From Sphingobacterium detergens (GTDB lineage: Bacteria > Bacteroidota > Bacteroidia > Sphingobacteriales > Sphingobacteriaceae), in assembly GCF_003610355.1 (NCBI RefSeq), contig NZ_RAPY01000003.1:434001-498000 (forward strand): DNA of 64,000 nucleotides, given 5' to 3'. Below, in pieces: positions 27,005 to 37,162 of the stretch. Every line of letters begins with the position of its first letter. The first letter of the stretch is position 1. A model generated the notes under the pieces. The model made no database searches, was not told the origin of the DNA, and saw only the letters and a list, made by a program, of their open reading frames with translations. Both the position numbers and the translations under genes were made by a program.

Positions 27005-28564
27005 TTATTTCTTATCCCAAAACACTGGTTTAGCCGTATAGGTTACATTCTGCACATCTGGATCTGCAGCAATCACTTGAGCGTAATTATATTGAATCCC
27101 ATATGTGGGCACATTAAATCGTCTTGGCCATAAATCTTGAGTAGGAAACGCAACTGTATACGCAAAACCAGGACGAATAAAGCCTTTATAAATACCTTGA
27201 GTTTCGTTATAGGCACCGGATGCATCCGTACAATAATCCAAACGTCGTACATCATTGAACATTTCAGGCGAATAGGATAAAGCAATGTATTTTTGAATCA
27301 TTATATGGCTCAATGTCAACACATTTACATCTTGAACAACAGATGAGCTCGCTAAAAATGCGACAGAATTAACACCAAGCAAGTCACAATGTGCTTTGAT
27401 GCCATCTTTATATGCTTGAAGCGCTTGAACTTTATTTCCCTGTCTAAAATAAACCTCCGATTTGACAAAGAACATTTCAGCATTCGTCAACAAAAGACCT
27501 TTTGCGCTTTTAGTTGTATACCAAGTTCCGGTACTTGTAGCAGAAGATCTTAAAGCGCCATATTTAGGCTCAGAAGAAGGGAAACCATTAGCAGATAAAG
27601 TCGACAGATCTACCCCCGCTGTACGAGACTGAGCACCATTTGTGATAATATTAGGTATCAATAAAGAAGCCCGGGGATCCTCTACATTATTATTTCCTTT
27701 CGGTGCACCAGTATAGTTATTCAAGATATAATTGAGATACAACTGACTTAAACGATTTGTATTATTATTCGCATATTGCAATGAATTTGTTGCGGCATTC
27801 CCTGAAACAGCTTCATCCTGATATTGGTATATAGCAGATTCGGCCGTCGTTTTAGGCGCTTTTTCAATATTTGCCAATATTGCAGTCGGATCGTATTTAT
27901 TAGTTTTAGACAAATGATTTAACATTCTTACCTTTAAACCATAAGCCAACTTAATCCACTTTTGAACATCCCCTCCATACAGATAATCTCCCTTTGCAAG
28001 CTCAGGAGCTCCTTCATTTTGACTTTTTTGCAAATATTCGATCCCTAGATCCAATTCCTTCAACGCTTTTTCATAGATATATTCACCTTGATCATATTTA
28101 GGCGTCATATTTCCCCCAACAAATGCCTCATCATAGGGAACCATTCCATACATATCCGCTAGGTTAGCAAAACCCCAAGCCCACATGACTTTTCCCACGC
28201 CATAATAGTGATTCGCTCCAGCTTTCTCCGCTGCTTTTAACATATCAGGGATATTCACCGCGCAATAGACATACCACGATTGATAAGGCCAGTTAATGGA
28301 TGCACTGGTAATATTCCACTGCGTCAAATTCCAGTTATTAGCTGAATTATTGGCCGAAACAAGTTGTTGCGATAAAATTGCGCCCCGAGTTCCTGCACTC
28401 TCATAACCGTCCACAAACTGAGCTAAAATTGGAGGAAGCCTAAGATCGGCAGTGGGAACAGAAGTATTTGGATTATTCGGATTATCATTTACATCCATCC
28501 AGTCTTTACATGAAGTAATCAAAGCCCCGCCAATCGCTATAAATAACAATATTTTACTTTTCAT
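27005..28564 (-). CDS. SusD/RagB-like outer-membrane lipoprotein (SusD-like 2 type)
   Basis: 519 aa. Lipobox LITSC gives Cys19, followed by KDWMDVNDNPNNPN. The helical SusD core is recognisable by MLKAAEKAGANHYYGVGKVM, DMYGMVPYDEAF and LLTNAEMFFVKSEVYFRQG; the end is MIQKYIALSYSPEMFNDVRR. It starts 4 nt after the SusC stop and is the last gene before a terminator. The ligand is unknown. Confidence 0.93.
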   Translation of the reverse strand: MKSKILLFIAIGGALITSCKDWMDVNDNPNNPNTSVPTADLRLPPILAQFVDGYESAGTRGAILSQQLVSANNSANNWNLTQWNITSASINWPYQSWYVYCAVNIPDMLKAAEKAGANHYYGVGKVMWAWGFANLADMYGMVPYDEAFVGGNMTPKYDQGEYIYEKALKELDLGIEYLQKSQNEGAPELAKGDYLYGGDVQKWIKLAYGLKVRMLNHLSKTNKYDPTAILANIEKAPKTTAESAIYQYQDEAVSGNAATNSLQYANNNTNRLSQLYLNYILNNYTGAPKGNNNVEDPRASLLIPNIITNGAQSRTAGVDLSTLSANGFPSSEPKYGALRSSATSTGTWYTTKSAKGLLLTNAEMFFVKSEVYFRQGNKVQALQAYKDGIKAHCDLLGVNSVAFLASSSVVQDVNVLTLSHIMIQKYIALSYSPEMFNDVRRLDYCTDASGAYNETQGIYKGFIRPGFAYTVAFPTQDLWPRRFNVPTYGIQYNYAQVIAADPDVQNVTYTAKPVFWDKK

Positions 28565-28568
28565 TCTA

Positions 28569-31500
28569 TTAGAATTTTAAATTAACACCAAACGTCACAC
28601 TCTTCGTATTAGGCACCCCAGCATAATCCACCCCAACAGAACCGGAGCCCCTTACACCAGCACCAGCAGCGCTGACCTCTGGATCCATACCTGAATAATT
28701 CGTAAACAACAATAAATTAGTCGCATTCAGTGTAAAGTTCGCCCCCTTGATCCACTTCACGCTCTGGAAGACAGAACTTGGCAAATCATAAGACAAGTTA
28801 ACAGAACGTAAACGCAACCAGTTCACTGTTTCGACAAAATTCGCGGTTTGTTGTGCATAGATATTTTGATAATAATATTGGTCTAAAGTAATCTCCCGCG
28901 TAACTTGCTCGAGTTGTTTTGTTGCCGGATTAGTAGCAACCCCAGTTAGCAACATTTTATCACCTCTATTTTCAGTATTTTTACTCAGACCGTAGTACGC
29001 TAGCTGATATTCTGTTCCATTCAATATATCTCCCCCTTTTCTAAAATCAAATAAAAACGAAAGGTTCCAATTTTTATATGTGAAACTATTATTCAATCCG
29101 CCCAAGAATTTAGGTTCACGATTTCCAACCTGATAAGTTGCATTCCCATCCGATGACGGATATCCTGTAGTCCAATCTAACAATAATTCACCATTTTCAT
29201 TTGTTCTCCATTTTTTACCACTTATCCCCATGAAGTCACCATCATTAAAGGAAGCTGCTTTACCATCAGCAACCTGAACATCCGTTACATATAATATGGA
29301 TAATCCTCCAGGTAAAGCATTTACTTTGCCTTTATTATGAGACATATTCAATGCTAGATCCCACGAAAAATTTTCTCTTTTTATTGGTGTAGCATTGATT
29401 GTCAGCTCTAAACCTTTATTCTGCAAATTACCTGCATTTACATATTGAAAGATACCCCCAGTAGCATTATCAACTCTTGGAGACAGGATCTGATCCACGG
29501 ACTTATTATTGTAATAAGTAAATTCAACACCCAAGCGATTGCGCAAAAATTTCAAGTCAGTACCGATCTCAAAAGATTGTGTTTTTTCAGGCTTAAGATT
29601 AGAATTCCCTAAAGTCCATGAGTTACGGAAACCTCCTCCTATAGTATTCTGTGGAATCTCAAGATAAGAGTTTGTTTGATAAGCTGGCGCATCCTTACCT
29701 ACTTCTGCCCAAGAAGCCCTTAACTTACCATATGTAAAAACATCATTTTTTGGCAGTAATTCAGAAAAGATCAAACTTCCACTAAAAGAAGGATACATAA
29801 ATGACCGATTCTGTACTGGCAAGGTTGAGGACCAGTCATTCCTCAGCGTCGCACCTAAGTACGCAAAATTTTTATAGCCAACCTTAAAATCTCCGAATAC
29901 CCCCAATCGGCGAATTTGGGTCAGGTTATCATAAACAAATTTGTCTTTATCGGCCGCATTATTAAACGCATAAAAGTTCGGCAAAATAAACCGTTGCGCT
30001 TTAGTCGCATTAGTTTTAGTATTTAAGTCTTCTGTAGCAGCCCCCAGTAATAAACTCAAATCCCAATCTTGGGCCACTACTTTATGCGCATTCAGCAAGA
30101 AGTTATGGTTTGTAAACGTATACTGGGTAATATTTTGTGACAACATCCCTTTTTGATATTGTTCCACAACAGATGATCCCGCTGAAATTTTTGAAGTATA
30201 GGTTGAGGTATAATTATCCAATCCTAACCGATAGGTAAAATCTAACCAATCGGTGAATTTAGCATTCGTATAGAAAGTTCCCAGAAACCTGTTTGTTTTA
30301 TCCGTTTGGGGATTCATATTAACAGTCCAATACGGGTTATCAATATTTGCTTCCAGGGAGATCGCGGGAAGCAATAAATTTTGACTACCGTCAGCGTTCT
30401 GCCAGTTCTTCATATTAGCATTACGTGGATAAGCAATAATAGATTCCAAATAACCATTACCTCCTGTTCCCCACAGCCCCGTCCCAGTCAAGGTTTTAGT
30501 TGTTTTACTCTGTGAGAAAGCCGCATTACCTCCAAAAGTCATTATCCCTAAACGCTGTTCTCCGTTTAAACGAAAGTTTGTTCGATCATAATCTGTTGTC
30601 GGAATAATTCCCGTCTGTTTGAGATTACCTCCTGACAAATAAAAGTTACCATTTTTATTACCACCGGTTACATTAAAATTGTTGTCATAGGTATAACCAG
30701 TCTTAAAGAAGTCACGTAAATTATCATAAACTGTTTCACCATCAGCAAATTTATTCCCCCAAGAAAAGTTACTATTTGGATCGACAGTTCCGGACAAACT
30801 AGTCCCCTGTTTGTAAATTCCTTGTTGTTTCGGTAATTTATTTACCCAATTTGCACTTACACGCGAGTTTACCCCTATTGAAACGGCACCATCTTTACCT
30901 TTTTTTGTCGTAATCACTATCGCTCCGGCCGCTGCTCGAATACCGTACAAAGCCGCCGCAGTCGGCCCTTTGAGAACAGAGATAGATTCAATATCTTCTG
31001 GATTTATATCCATCGCCCTATTTCCTGAGGTTGTCGAAATATTCGTTGAACCATCAAATGCAGACATATCTCCGACACCTGTCGAATTGTCTATCGGCAT
31101 ACCATCAATGACAAATAAAGGTTGATTATCTCGCTCTAGGGAAGTTCCCCCACGGATAATAATAGAAGCTGAAGCTCCCGGGGCGCCCCCAGAATTCGTA
31201 ATATTTAAACCAGCAATCTTTCCATTTAATGAATTGATTACATTCGGATTCTTATTCTTCATCAATTCATCCGACTTGATATCCTGAACAGCATAACCTA
31301 AGGCTTTCTTCTCCTTCTTAATCCCCATTGCCGTGACAACAACCTCCTCTAAAGCTTCTTCACTGCCTGACAAAGCAATATTGACAGTAGCATCCGTACC
31401 AACAGCTTGTTGTTTTTCTTTAGAACCCACAGCCCTAAAGATCAAAATATCCCCGGGCTCGGCTTTAATCGTAAAACTTCCATCTGGATTAGTTTGTGTG

Positions 31501-31652
31501 CTGACAGGTTTACCTTTGATGCTGACAGTAACATTTGCCATAGACCCACCATCTGAGGCATTCGTCACCTTACCTGTAATCGTTTTGGTCTGTGCCCATA
31601 AACTGGTAGATAGCATCACTCCTGAACAGAATAAGAGTAATTTTTTATTCAT
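28569..31652 (-). CDS. SusC/RagA TonB-dependent outer-membrane transporter
   Basis: 1027 aa. Signal peptide to about WAQ21, a carboxypeptidase-regulatory-like domain, the plug start EEALEEVVVTAMGIKKEKKA, then LFVIDGMPIDNST and ISVLKGPTAAALYGIRAAAG, and the barrel ending in SVTFGVNLKF. It is divergent from the SusC gene at 31966 across a 313-nt region that holds operator-like motifs. Its promoter (31724-31754) overlaps one of them. Confidence 0.96.
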   Translation of the reverse strand: MNKKLLLFCSGVMLSTSLWAQTKTITGKVTNASDGGSMANVTVSIKGKPVSTQTNPDGSFTIKAEPGDILIFRAVGSKEKQQAVGTDATVNIALSGSEEALEEVVVTAMGIKKEKKALGYAVQDIKSDELMKNKNPNVINSLNGKIAGLNITNSGGAPGASASIIIRGGTSLERDNQPLFVIDGMPIDNSTGVGDMSAFDGSTNISTTSGNRAMDINPEDIESISVLKGPTAAALYGIRAAAGAIVITTKKGKDGAVSIGVNSRVSANWVNKLPKQQGIYKQGTSLSGTVDPNSNFSWGNKFADGETVYDNLRDFFKTGYTYDNNFNVTGGNKNGNFYLSGGNLKQTGIIPTTDYDRTNFRLNGEQRLGIMTFGGNAAFSQSKTTKTLTGTGLWGTGGNGYLESIIAYPRNANMKNWQNADGSQNLLLPAISLEANIDNPYWTVNMNPQTDKTNRFLGTFYTNAKFTDWLDFTYRLGLDNYTSTYTSKISAGSSVVEQYQKGMLSQNITQYTFTNHNFLLNAHKVVAQDWDLSLLLGAATEDLNTKTNATKAQRFILPNFYAFNNAADKDKFVYDNLTQIRRLGVFGDFKVGYKNFAYLGATLRNDWSSTLPVQNRSFMYPSFSGSLIFSELLPKNDVFTYGKLRASWAEVGKDAPAYQTNSYLEIPQNTIGGGFRNSWTLGNSNLKPEKTQSFEIGTDLKFLRNRLGVEFTYYNNKSVDQILSPRVDNATGGIFQYVNAGNLQNKGLELTINATPIKRENFSWDLALNMSHNKGKVNALPGGLSILYVTDVQVADGKAASFNDGDFMGISGKKWRTNENGELLLDWTTGYPSSDGNATYQVGNREPKFLGGLNNSFTYKNWNLSFLFDFRKGGDILNGTEYQLAYYGLSKNTENRGDKMLLTGVATNPATKQLEQVTREITLDQYYYQNIYAQQTANFVETVNWLRLRSVNLSYDLPSSVFQSVKWIKGANFTLNATNLLLFTNYSGMDPEVSAAGAGVRGSGSVGVDYAGVPNTKSVTFGVNLKF

Positions 31653-31723
31653 GGTATTTAGTTAGTTGTTAATAACTGATCATAACGGGAGGTTCCAGCC
31701 CGAGGTTTACACCAATTATAATA

Positions 31724-31764
31724 CAATACTATAAAAAGCAGTTTAGTTATGCAAGTTTATGCAT
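31724..31764 (-). promoter_or_regulatory. promoter and overlapping operator-like site for SusC (28569-31652)
   Basis: TTG (31752-31754), exactly 20 nt, then TAGTATTG (31724-31731), one base off the consensus TAnnTTTG. The shared motif, here ATGCAAGTTTATGCAT on the plus strand (31749-31764), covers the -33 TTG. Confidence 0.6.
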
Positions 31765-31846
31765 AAGTATTTGAAAAAGAATTAAAAATAATCGAACTAC
31801 CGCATCCTCAGACAGCAAAACACCCCAGCAATACACTTAAAAAACA

Positions 31847-31859
31847 CATAAAAACGCAA
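31847..31859 (+). promoter_or_regulatory. operator-like site upstream of SusC (31966)
   Basis: CATAAAAACGCAA is an 11-of-13 type match to the shared motif, about 105 nt upstream of the plus-strand susC ATG. A small inverted repeat AAACAGC/GCTGTTT (31880-31901) follows. A similar AAAAACGCAAAATA stretch occurs upstream of namZ (19242 region). Confidence 0.45.
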
Positions 31860-31965
31860 AATATAGCAAGAAAATTACAAAACAGCATAGACAAGCTGTT
31901 TAAAATCCTATATTTATATCAAATAAGACCACAATAGGCATTCTATTGGCTTAAAATCTGAATTT

Positions 31966-34900
31966 ATGATAAAACACTTACTAACCAGCAAAGCACCTTA
32001 TCGCTATTATGCGCTTTTAATGCTGCTCGGAGCAAGCTCCGCCGCATTAGCACAGCAAAAAAATTACACGATCAAAGGTAAAGTGACAGATTCCCGCACC
32101 GGACAATCTGTCCCCGGAACAACCATTAAACTCAAAGGAACTAACCAGTCCGTCAGCACCAATGCCAATGGAGAGTTTACATTAACCACATCCATCAATC
32201 CTGGAAAGTACGATCTTGTATTATCCAATGTAGGCTATGCTCCGACTACGACCAGTATCGAGCTAGGAAACCAGACAACCCTTACCCTCGCTCCAAGTCT
32301 CCAAGAGGATTTAGTGCGGATGAATGAGGTAATTGTTATCGGTAATGCTGTTGGAACAAGCCGTAAAGTATTAGGTAATGCCGTATCGACCGTCAACGCC
32401 AAGGATATTGCCAATAGTAATGCAACCTCCATTGACCAGGCCTTAACCGGAAAAGTCGCCGGCGCACTAATCTCTCAAAACTCCGGGAACCCCGCCGGCG
32501 GTATCAGCGTGCAATTACGCGGCCCTAGTTCCATCGTTGGGAGCGGCAGTCCACTGTATATTGTGGATGGTGTTATTGTCAACAACTCTTCTGCGGAGCT
32601 ATTGGACCTAGGTGGATATAGTCAAAACAGATTGGTCGACATCAATCCGGCTGACATTGAAAACTTTGAGATTATCAAAGGTGCCGCAGCGGCGGCCATC
32701 TATGGATCCCGGGCCAGCAATGGTGTCGTGCTGATTACAACAAAAAAGGGAAAAGAAGGAAAACCTACTTTTACCTTTAGCTCAAGCCTGAAAACCTCTT
32801 CTTTACGAAAAAAACTTCCGTACAACACCTATAACAAAACATTTGTCAATACAACCGCTACCGATCTGACGCAAACTGATGTCACAAGATACGATTACCA
32901 GGACAAAATCTTTCAGACCGGTATTGGTACAGATAACAACATGTCTATTTCAGGTGGAACCGCCGGCACAAAATACTATATCAGTGGCACTTACCTCAAT
33001 AACCAAGGAATTATTAAGAATACGGATTTTACCCGTGGTGGACTCCGCGCTCGTTTGGACCAGGATCTCAACCCCTGGCTGAAACTTGGTGCAGGGATGA
33101 ATTATGTGTATAGCCATTCTAACGAAATGCCCAATGGTGGCATGACCGAGGCTTATGGTGCATTAACCGGGTTTATCTTCAGCAATAATTTTATTAATCC
33201 CGAAAAAGACCAAAATGGGAAATACCCTTCCACAACACCTGTCGCTGTTGTAAAACGTACCAACCCATTAGAAGCGATTAACAACTTCAAGTTTGCACAA
33301 CGCACAAGTCGCTTTATCGGAAATCTTTCCTTACAAGCAAATCCGCTCGAGGGCTTAACATTAAATTATGTGCTTGGTTTTGACAACACCAATTCGCTCG
33401 GGACAGCCTACATCCCACCAGGGAACACAACACCATCTTACGAGCAGGGCTACGCACAGCGTGCAGATATCAGCACCTTCATGCTAAACAACGATTTCAA
33501 CGCCTCCTATCAGACAAAGATTGGAGACTGGCTGGAGTCGACTTCCGGTGCGGGTCTAACTTTTCAAACTGAAAAAAACATGTCGACCAACATGAAGGCC
33601 ACACAAATGGGATATGGCGGTGAAACAGTCAATAATGGCGTCGTTGTACCGACAGAACTCCGCTCCGATATGAATATTTTCGGGGCCTTCTTCCAACAGA
33701 CATTCGGGATCAAAGAGAAACTGTATCTAACAGGTGCTATTCGCTATGATATGTCCTCTGTTTTTGGGAGCGAGAATCGTAGCCAATTCTATCCAAAGGT
33801 AAGCGGAAGCTATGTCTTATCCAATGAACAATTCTGGCAGAATTCGGCCATCAACAATGTTTTCTCAAGTTTTAAGATCCGGGCCTCTTATGGTCAATCG
33901 GGAAACCTTACCGCATTGAGCCCCTTCAGTAGATACACCAACTATTCGCCGCTGAACACTGGCGGCATTAATGGAATTATTCCCACGGACCTCATGGGCA
34001 ATGAAGGTGTAAAACCCGAACGTCAGGAAGAGTTCGAAGTAGGGACAGACCTCAGCATGTTCCATGATCGTTTAGGGCTAGAGTTTTCCTATTATCGAAA
34101 AAATGTCAAAGACCTCCTTATGAACATCAACTTGACACCTTCCACAGGTTATATGTCCCAATACGCAAACATTGGCACAATGACCAACCGGGGAATGGAG
34201 TTTCTATTACGTGGGGTTCCTGTATTAAAAGAAAACTTCAAATGGAATATTACGGCTGTTTACTCCCATAACAAAAACGTCGTCAATAATGTCCCAGGAG
34301 GAATATTAATGTACACTGCCGGATTCGGACAAGTTGCAGCAGTCAACGGATCCCCCTTGGGTGCCTTTTACGCAACTTATTTTGCCCGCAATGAGGATGG
34401 ATCCATTTATCACAATGCTGCTGGCCTTCCGACAACAGCCAAAGTTGGAAAAGACAACAATGGTGTCCCTACAGGCGCCACACTTAAAAAAGTCATTGGT
34501 GACCCTAATCCAGACTGGACTGGATCCTTGATCAACGAAATCAATGTCGGATCAAAATGGACTTTTAGAGCTCAATTGGATGCCGTCGTCGGACAGGATG
34601 TCTTTAATTTCACCAGACGTGTTGGTGACCGTGACTTATATGGTGGTCTTGCAGGCTATGAACCAGAGCTACGTGGCGAAGTCCCCAAAGGCACCTCCGC
34701 AGCATTATTCTCCATTATGGAAAACTGGATTGAAAAAGGATCCTTTGTCAAAGTAAGAGAAGTGTCCGCATCTTACAATTGGGCACGTCCAAACTCAAAG
34801 ATTAAAAATATCCGTTTTTCTCTTGCTGGCCGCAATTTATTCTCTTTCGACAATTATAGCGGCTGGGATCCTGAAGTTAATGCTGCAGGCCAGAGCAATG

Positions 34901-34974
34901 CTGTCCGTGGATTCGATTTCGTTGAAGTCCCACTACCAAGACAGGTTATTGCAGGAGTTAATCTAACATTTTAA
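31966..34974 (+). CDS. SusC/RagA TonB-dependent outer-membrane transporter
   Basis: 1002 aa. Signal peptide to about LAQ30, a carboxypeptidase-regulatory-like domain (about 35-110), then EDLVRMNEVIVIGNAVGTSR as the plug opening, PLYIVDGVIVNNSS and FEIIKGAAAAAIYGSRASNG in the plug, and the barrel ending in QVIAGVNLTF. It is transcribed away from the other pairs of the locus and followed by its SusD partner at 35073 and a bidirectional terminator. Confidence 0.96.
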   Translation: MIKHLLTSKAPYRYYALLMLLGASSAALAQQKNYTIKGKVTDSRTGQSVPGTTIKLKGTNQSVSTNANGEFTLTTSINPGKYDLVLSNVGYAPTTTSIELGNQTTLTLAPSLQEDLVRMNEVIVIGNAVGTSRKVLGNAVSTVNAKDIANSNATSIDQALTGKVAGALISQNSGNPAGGISVQLRGPSSIVGSGSPLYIVDGVIVNNSSAELLDLGGYSQNRLVDINPADIENFEIIKGAAAAAIYGSRASNGVVLITTKKGKEGKPTFTFSSSLKTSSLRKKLPYNTYNKTFVNTTATDLTQTDVTRYDYQDKIFQTGIGTDNNMSISGGTAGTKYYISGTYLNNQGIIKNTDFTRGGLRARLDQDLNPWLKLGAGMNYVYSHSNEMPNGGMTEAYGALTGFIFSNNFINPEKDQNGKYPSTTPVAVVKRTNPLEAINNFKFAQRTSRFIGNLSLQANPLEGLTLNYVLGFDNTNSLGTAYIPPGNTTPSYEQGYAQRADISTFMLNNDFNASYQTKIGDWLESTSGAGLTFQTEKNMSTNMKATQMGYGGETVNNGVVVPTELRSDMNIFGAFFQQTFGIKEKLYLTGAIRYDMSSVFGSENRSQFYPKVSGSYVLSNEQFWQNSAINNVFSSFKIRASYGQSGNLTALSPFSRYTNYSPLNTGGINGIIPTDLMGNEGVKPERQEEFEVGTDLSMFHDRLGLEFSYYRKNVKDLLMNINLTPSTGYMSQYANIGTMTNRGMEFLLRGVPVLKENFKWNITAVYSHNKNVVNNVPGGILMYTAGFGQVAAVNGSPLGAFYATYFARNEDGSIYHNAAGLPTTAKVGKDNNGVPTGATLKKVIGDPNPDWTGSLINEINVGSKWTFRAQLDAVVGQDVFNFTRRVGDRDLYGGLAGYEPELRGEVPKGTSAALFSIMENWIEKGSFVKVREVSASYNWARPNSKIKNIRFSLAGRNLFSFDNYSGWDPEVNAAGQSNAVRGFDFVEVPLPRQVIAGVNLTF

Positions 34975-35072
34975 CTTAACAATTTAGGATAACCATGATG
35001 TTTAGAGACCCTCGAATCGTTGAATTAATAAAACCATTCGCAGGTATTATATCATCCTTAAAAAATATCTCA

Positions 35073-36368
35073 ATGAAAAAGATTTTCAACTATAAATTAT
35101 TCCTATTTGCAGCACTGGCCATGAGCCTTAATAGCTGTAAAATGGATGTCCCAAATATAAATCAACCAAGTGGAAGTGCTGTTCCAACAACTCGGGAAGG
35201 GATTATTGCCATTAGCGCGGGTTTACAGATGTACTATTCGACAAATGGGATAGCCGCAACTTATTTTTACCCCGCAGTCACAGCGCGTGAACTCAAAGGC
35301 GTTGCCACATTTACCAACACGTTAGAACTCGAAGCAGGGGGCACCGAATTACCCACTGCAAACGGAAATATTCTGACATTATGGTCCAGTATGCAAAAAC
35401 TCCTTGGTATGAGTGAAAGCGTGCTGAACAATGCTTCTTCTATCAGCACCTTAACGGGCGGAACACTATCTGGCACATTGGCAAATGCTCATTTATACAG
35501 AGCAATAGCGCTTGGCGCACTGGCAACAAGTTTTGAGAAAGCGAATACACAGACTCAAAAGGATGGCAAAGTAGCCTTCGTTGATAGACAAGCTGTTCTT
35601 GCGGAAGCAATCAAATCCTTGAACACGGCAATTGCCCTGGTGCAACAAACTCCTATATCATCGGAATTTACATCGACGGTAACCGGCTCAACCATTAACT
35701 TGCTGAATTGCCTACACGCCTTCAATGCTCGCTTCAACCTCATGGCCGGAAATTACCAGCAGGCCTATAGCGAAGCTAACCTTGTTGATTTAACGAAGAA
35801 AAGTACGTTCACCTATACAGCAATAAGTGTTAACCCCCTTTGGAATCAAACCAGTATTTTGAAATATTACGTTGTTAGGGAAAACTTAGGCCTCCCGACA
35901 GGTCTATTTGAAACTGGCGATAAACGTCTTGACTTCTACACTAAACTTAATGGCGCAACACTCCAGCTTAAAGGCTTTTCGGAGACACAGAATGGAGAAG
36001 TTCCCGTTTACTTACCCGACGAAATGAAACTGATCAAAGCCGAAGCCTTATTACGCAACAACGGTTCATTGACCGAAGCACGCGATCTGATCAATGAAGT
36101 TCGTACTCAAACGGCTAGCGATCTATTCAATGTCAATGCCGGGCTGCCCGCATATGCTGGAGCCATCAACAAAAATGATCTACTGCTCGAAGTCTATAAA
36201 CAACGCTGTGCAGAATTATTTATGTCAGGCTTACGACTGGAAGATAGCAGACGGTTTGGTCGCCCTGCTCCACCGCAAAACACAGCGGAACGCAACCGGA
36301 ATTTCTATCCTTACCCGGATCAGGAAAGAATCGGTAATCCGAACACACCTGCAGATCCAGAAATCTAA
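35073..36368 (+). CDS. RagB/SusD family outer-membrane lipoprotein
   Basis: 431 aa from the ATG at 35073. An in-frame ATG at 34995 would add 26 residues ahead of a clear lipoprotein signal (MKKIFNYK..LNSC, Cys22), so the later start is preferred. It is short for a SusD protein. Typical parts: MDVPNINQPSG after the lipid anchor, ALNTAIALVQQ-type helices, LPDEMKLIKAEALLRNNGSLTEARDLINEVR, and the C-terminal LLEVYKQRCAELFMSGLRLEDSRRFG. The end NFYPYPDQERIGNPNTP is the usual SusD tail. Partner of the SusC gene 98 nt upstream. Confidence 0.93.
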   Translation: MKKIFNYKLFLFAALAMSLNSCKMDVPNINQPSGSAVPTTREGIIAISAGLQMYYSTNGIAATYFYPAVTARELKGVATFTNTLELEAGGTELPTANGNILTLWSSMQKLLGMSESVLNNASSISTLTGGTLSGTLANAHLYRAIALGALATSFEKANTQTQKDGKVAFVDRQAVLAEAIKSLNTAIALVQQTPISSEFTSTVTGSTINLLNCLHAFNARFNLMAGNYQQAYSEANLVDLTKKSTFTYTAISVNPLWNQTSILKYYVVRENLGLPTGLFETGDKRLDFYTKLNGATLQLKGFSETQNGEVPVYLPDEMKLIKAEALLRNNGSLTEARDLINEVRTQTASDLFNVNAGLPAYAGAINKNDLLLEVYKQRCAELFMSGLRLEDSRRFGRPAPPQNTAERNRNFYPYPDQERIGNPNTPADPEI

Positions 36369-36410
36369 AAAAATAGCGGGCTATCACAACAAGATAGCCC
36401 GCTATTTTTT
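36367..36410. terminator. bidirectional terminator between SusD (+) and thioesterase (-)
   Basis: The stem AAAAAATAGCGGGCTATC / GATAGCCCGCTATTTTTT has T-runs on both strands. Its right arm overlaps the last codons of the thioesterase gene (stop at 36402). Confidence 0.9.
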
Positions 36411-36956
36411 TAATGCAATCTTGACATCATAATGCGCCCTGATATAAGCCTGCTGCTCTAGGGAGTCCCGCTCCAGATCATGAATCGCACGATCACGTTC
36501 TTTATCAACCTCCATCTTTACCACACAGCGATAAAATCGAAACACGTCTTTCTCATTCTCTAAAATCAACCGAGGCACCCGCGCAGGTTTACCCGTTTCA
36601 TCTTTAGCGACCATGGTAAAATAAGAGGAATTGCAATGTTTTGTTTCACCCGTTTGGATGTTCATCGCCTCCACCCGAATCCCCACCTCCATAGACGAAT
36701 TGCCCACGTAATTAACTGAAGCGATCAAGGTCACCAGCTCCCCCACCTCAATCGGCTTCAAAAAATCAACCTTACCAACAGAAGCCGTCACACAATAATG
36801 TGCCGAAAACTTAGAGGCCACCGCAAAGGCTATTTGATCCATCAAGGACAAAATATAGCCTCCATGGATCTTTCCGCCAAAATTGGCATTGGATGGTAAC
36901 ATCAACTGTGAAATTCGGATCACCGAATCACTAACGGTTTTATATATCTCTTCCAT
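36402..36956 (-). CDS. acyl-CoA thioesterase (hotdog fold)
   Basis: 184 aa. The hotdog motif GGKIHGGYILSLMDQIAFAVA (split around residues 26-46, with the catalytic Asp in LMDQ) and the following SVGKVDFLKPIEVGELVTL match cytosolic acyl-CoA thioesterases of the YciA/BACH type. A C-terminal acidic/basic helix (VDKERDRAIHDLERDS) extends it. There is no signal peptide. It is a single gene bounded by terminators and has no evident link to the glycan genes. Confidence 0.9.
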   Translation of the reverse strand: MEEIYKTVSDSVIRISQLMLPSNANFGGKIHGGYILSLMDQIAFAVASKFSAHYCVTASVGKVDFLKPIEVGELVTLIASVNYVGNSSMEVGIRVEAMNIQTGETKHCNSSYFTMVAKDETGKPARVPRLILENEKDVFRFYRCVVKMEVDKERDRAIHDLERDSLEQQAYIRAHYDVKIALKK

Positions 36957-37104
36957 ATCCCTAAATTTACCCTAGACAGATTGAAATTCAAAACAAAATC
37001 ACTGTGTTTCAGCAAATCCCACTATTTCTGATCAAAAAAAGACAAATCATCCCCGATCAACCGAAATGATATCCGAAGATGAGGGTTTAACTATGCACAA
37101 AAGA

Positions 37105-37142
37105 AAAGAGGGCTATCTGAACAGATTCAGATAGCCCTCTTT
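37105..37142 (-). terminator. Rho-independent terminator after the GHL10 gene
   Basis: A 17-bp perfect stem AAAGAGGGCTATCTGAA / TTCAGATAGCCCTCTTT with a 4-nt loop, 20 nt after the stop at 37163. Confidence 0.9.
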
Positions 37143-37162
37143 GAAGTCATATAAAAATACCG

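Noticed and set aside
36367-37142. Terminators at 36367-36410 and 37105-37142 share the stem core GGGCTATC.
   Set aside because: Both are plain strong terminators flanking the thioesterase gene; the shared core may be coincidence or local duplication and carries no further signal.
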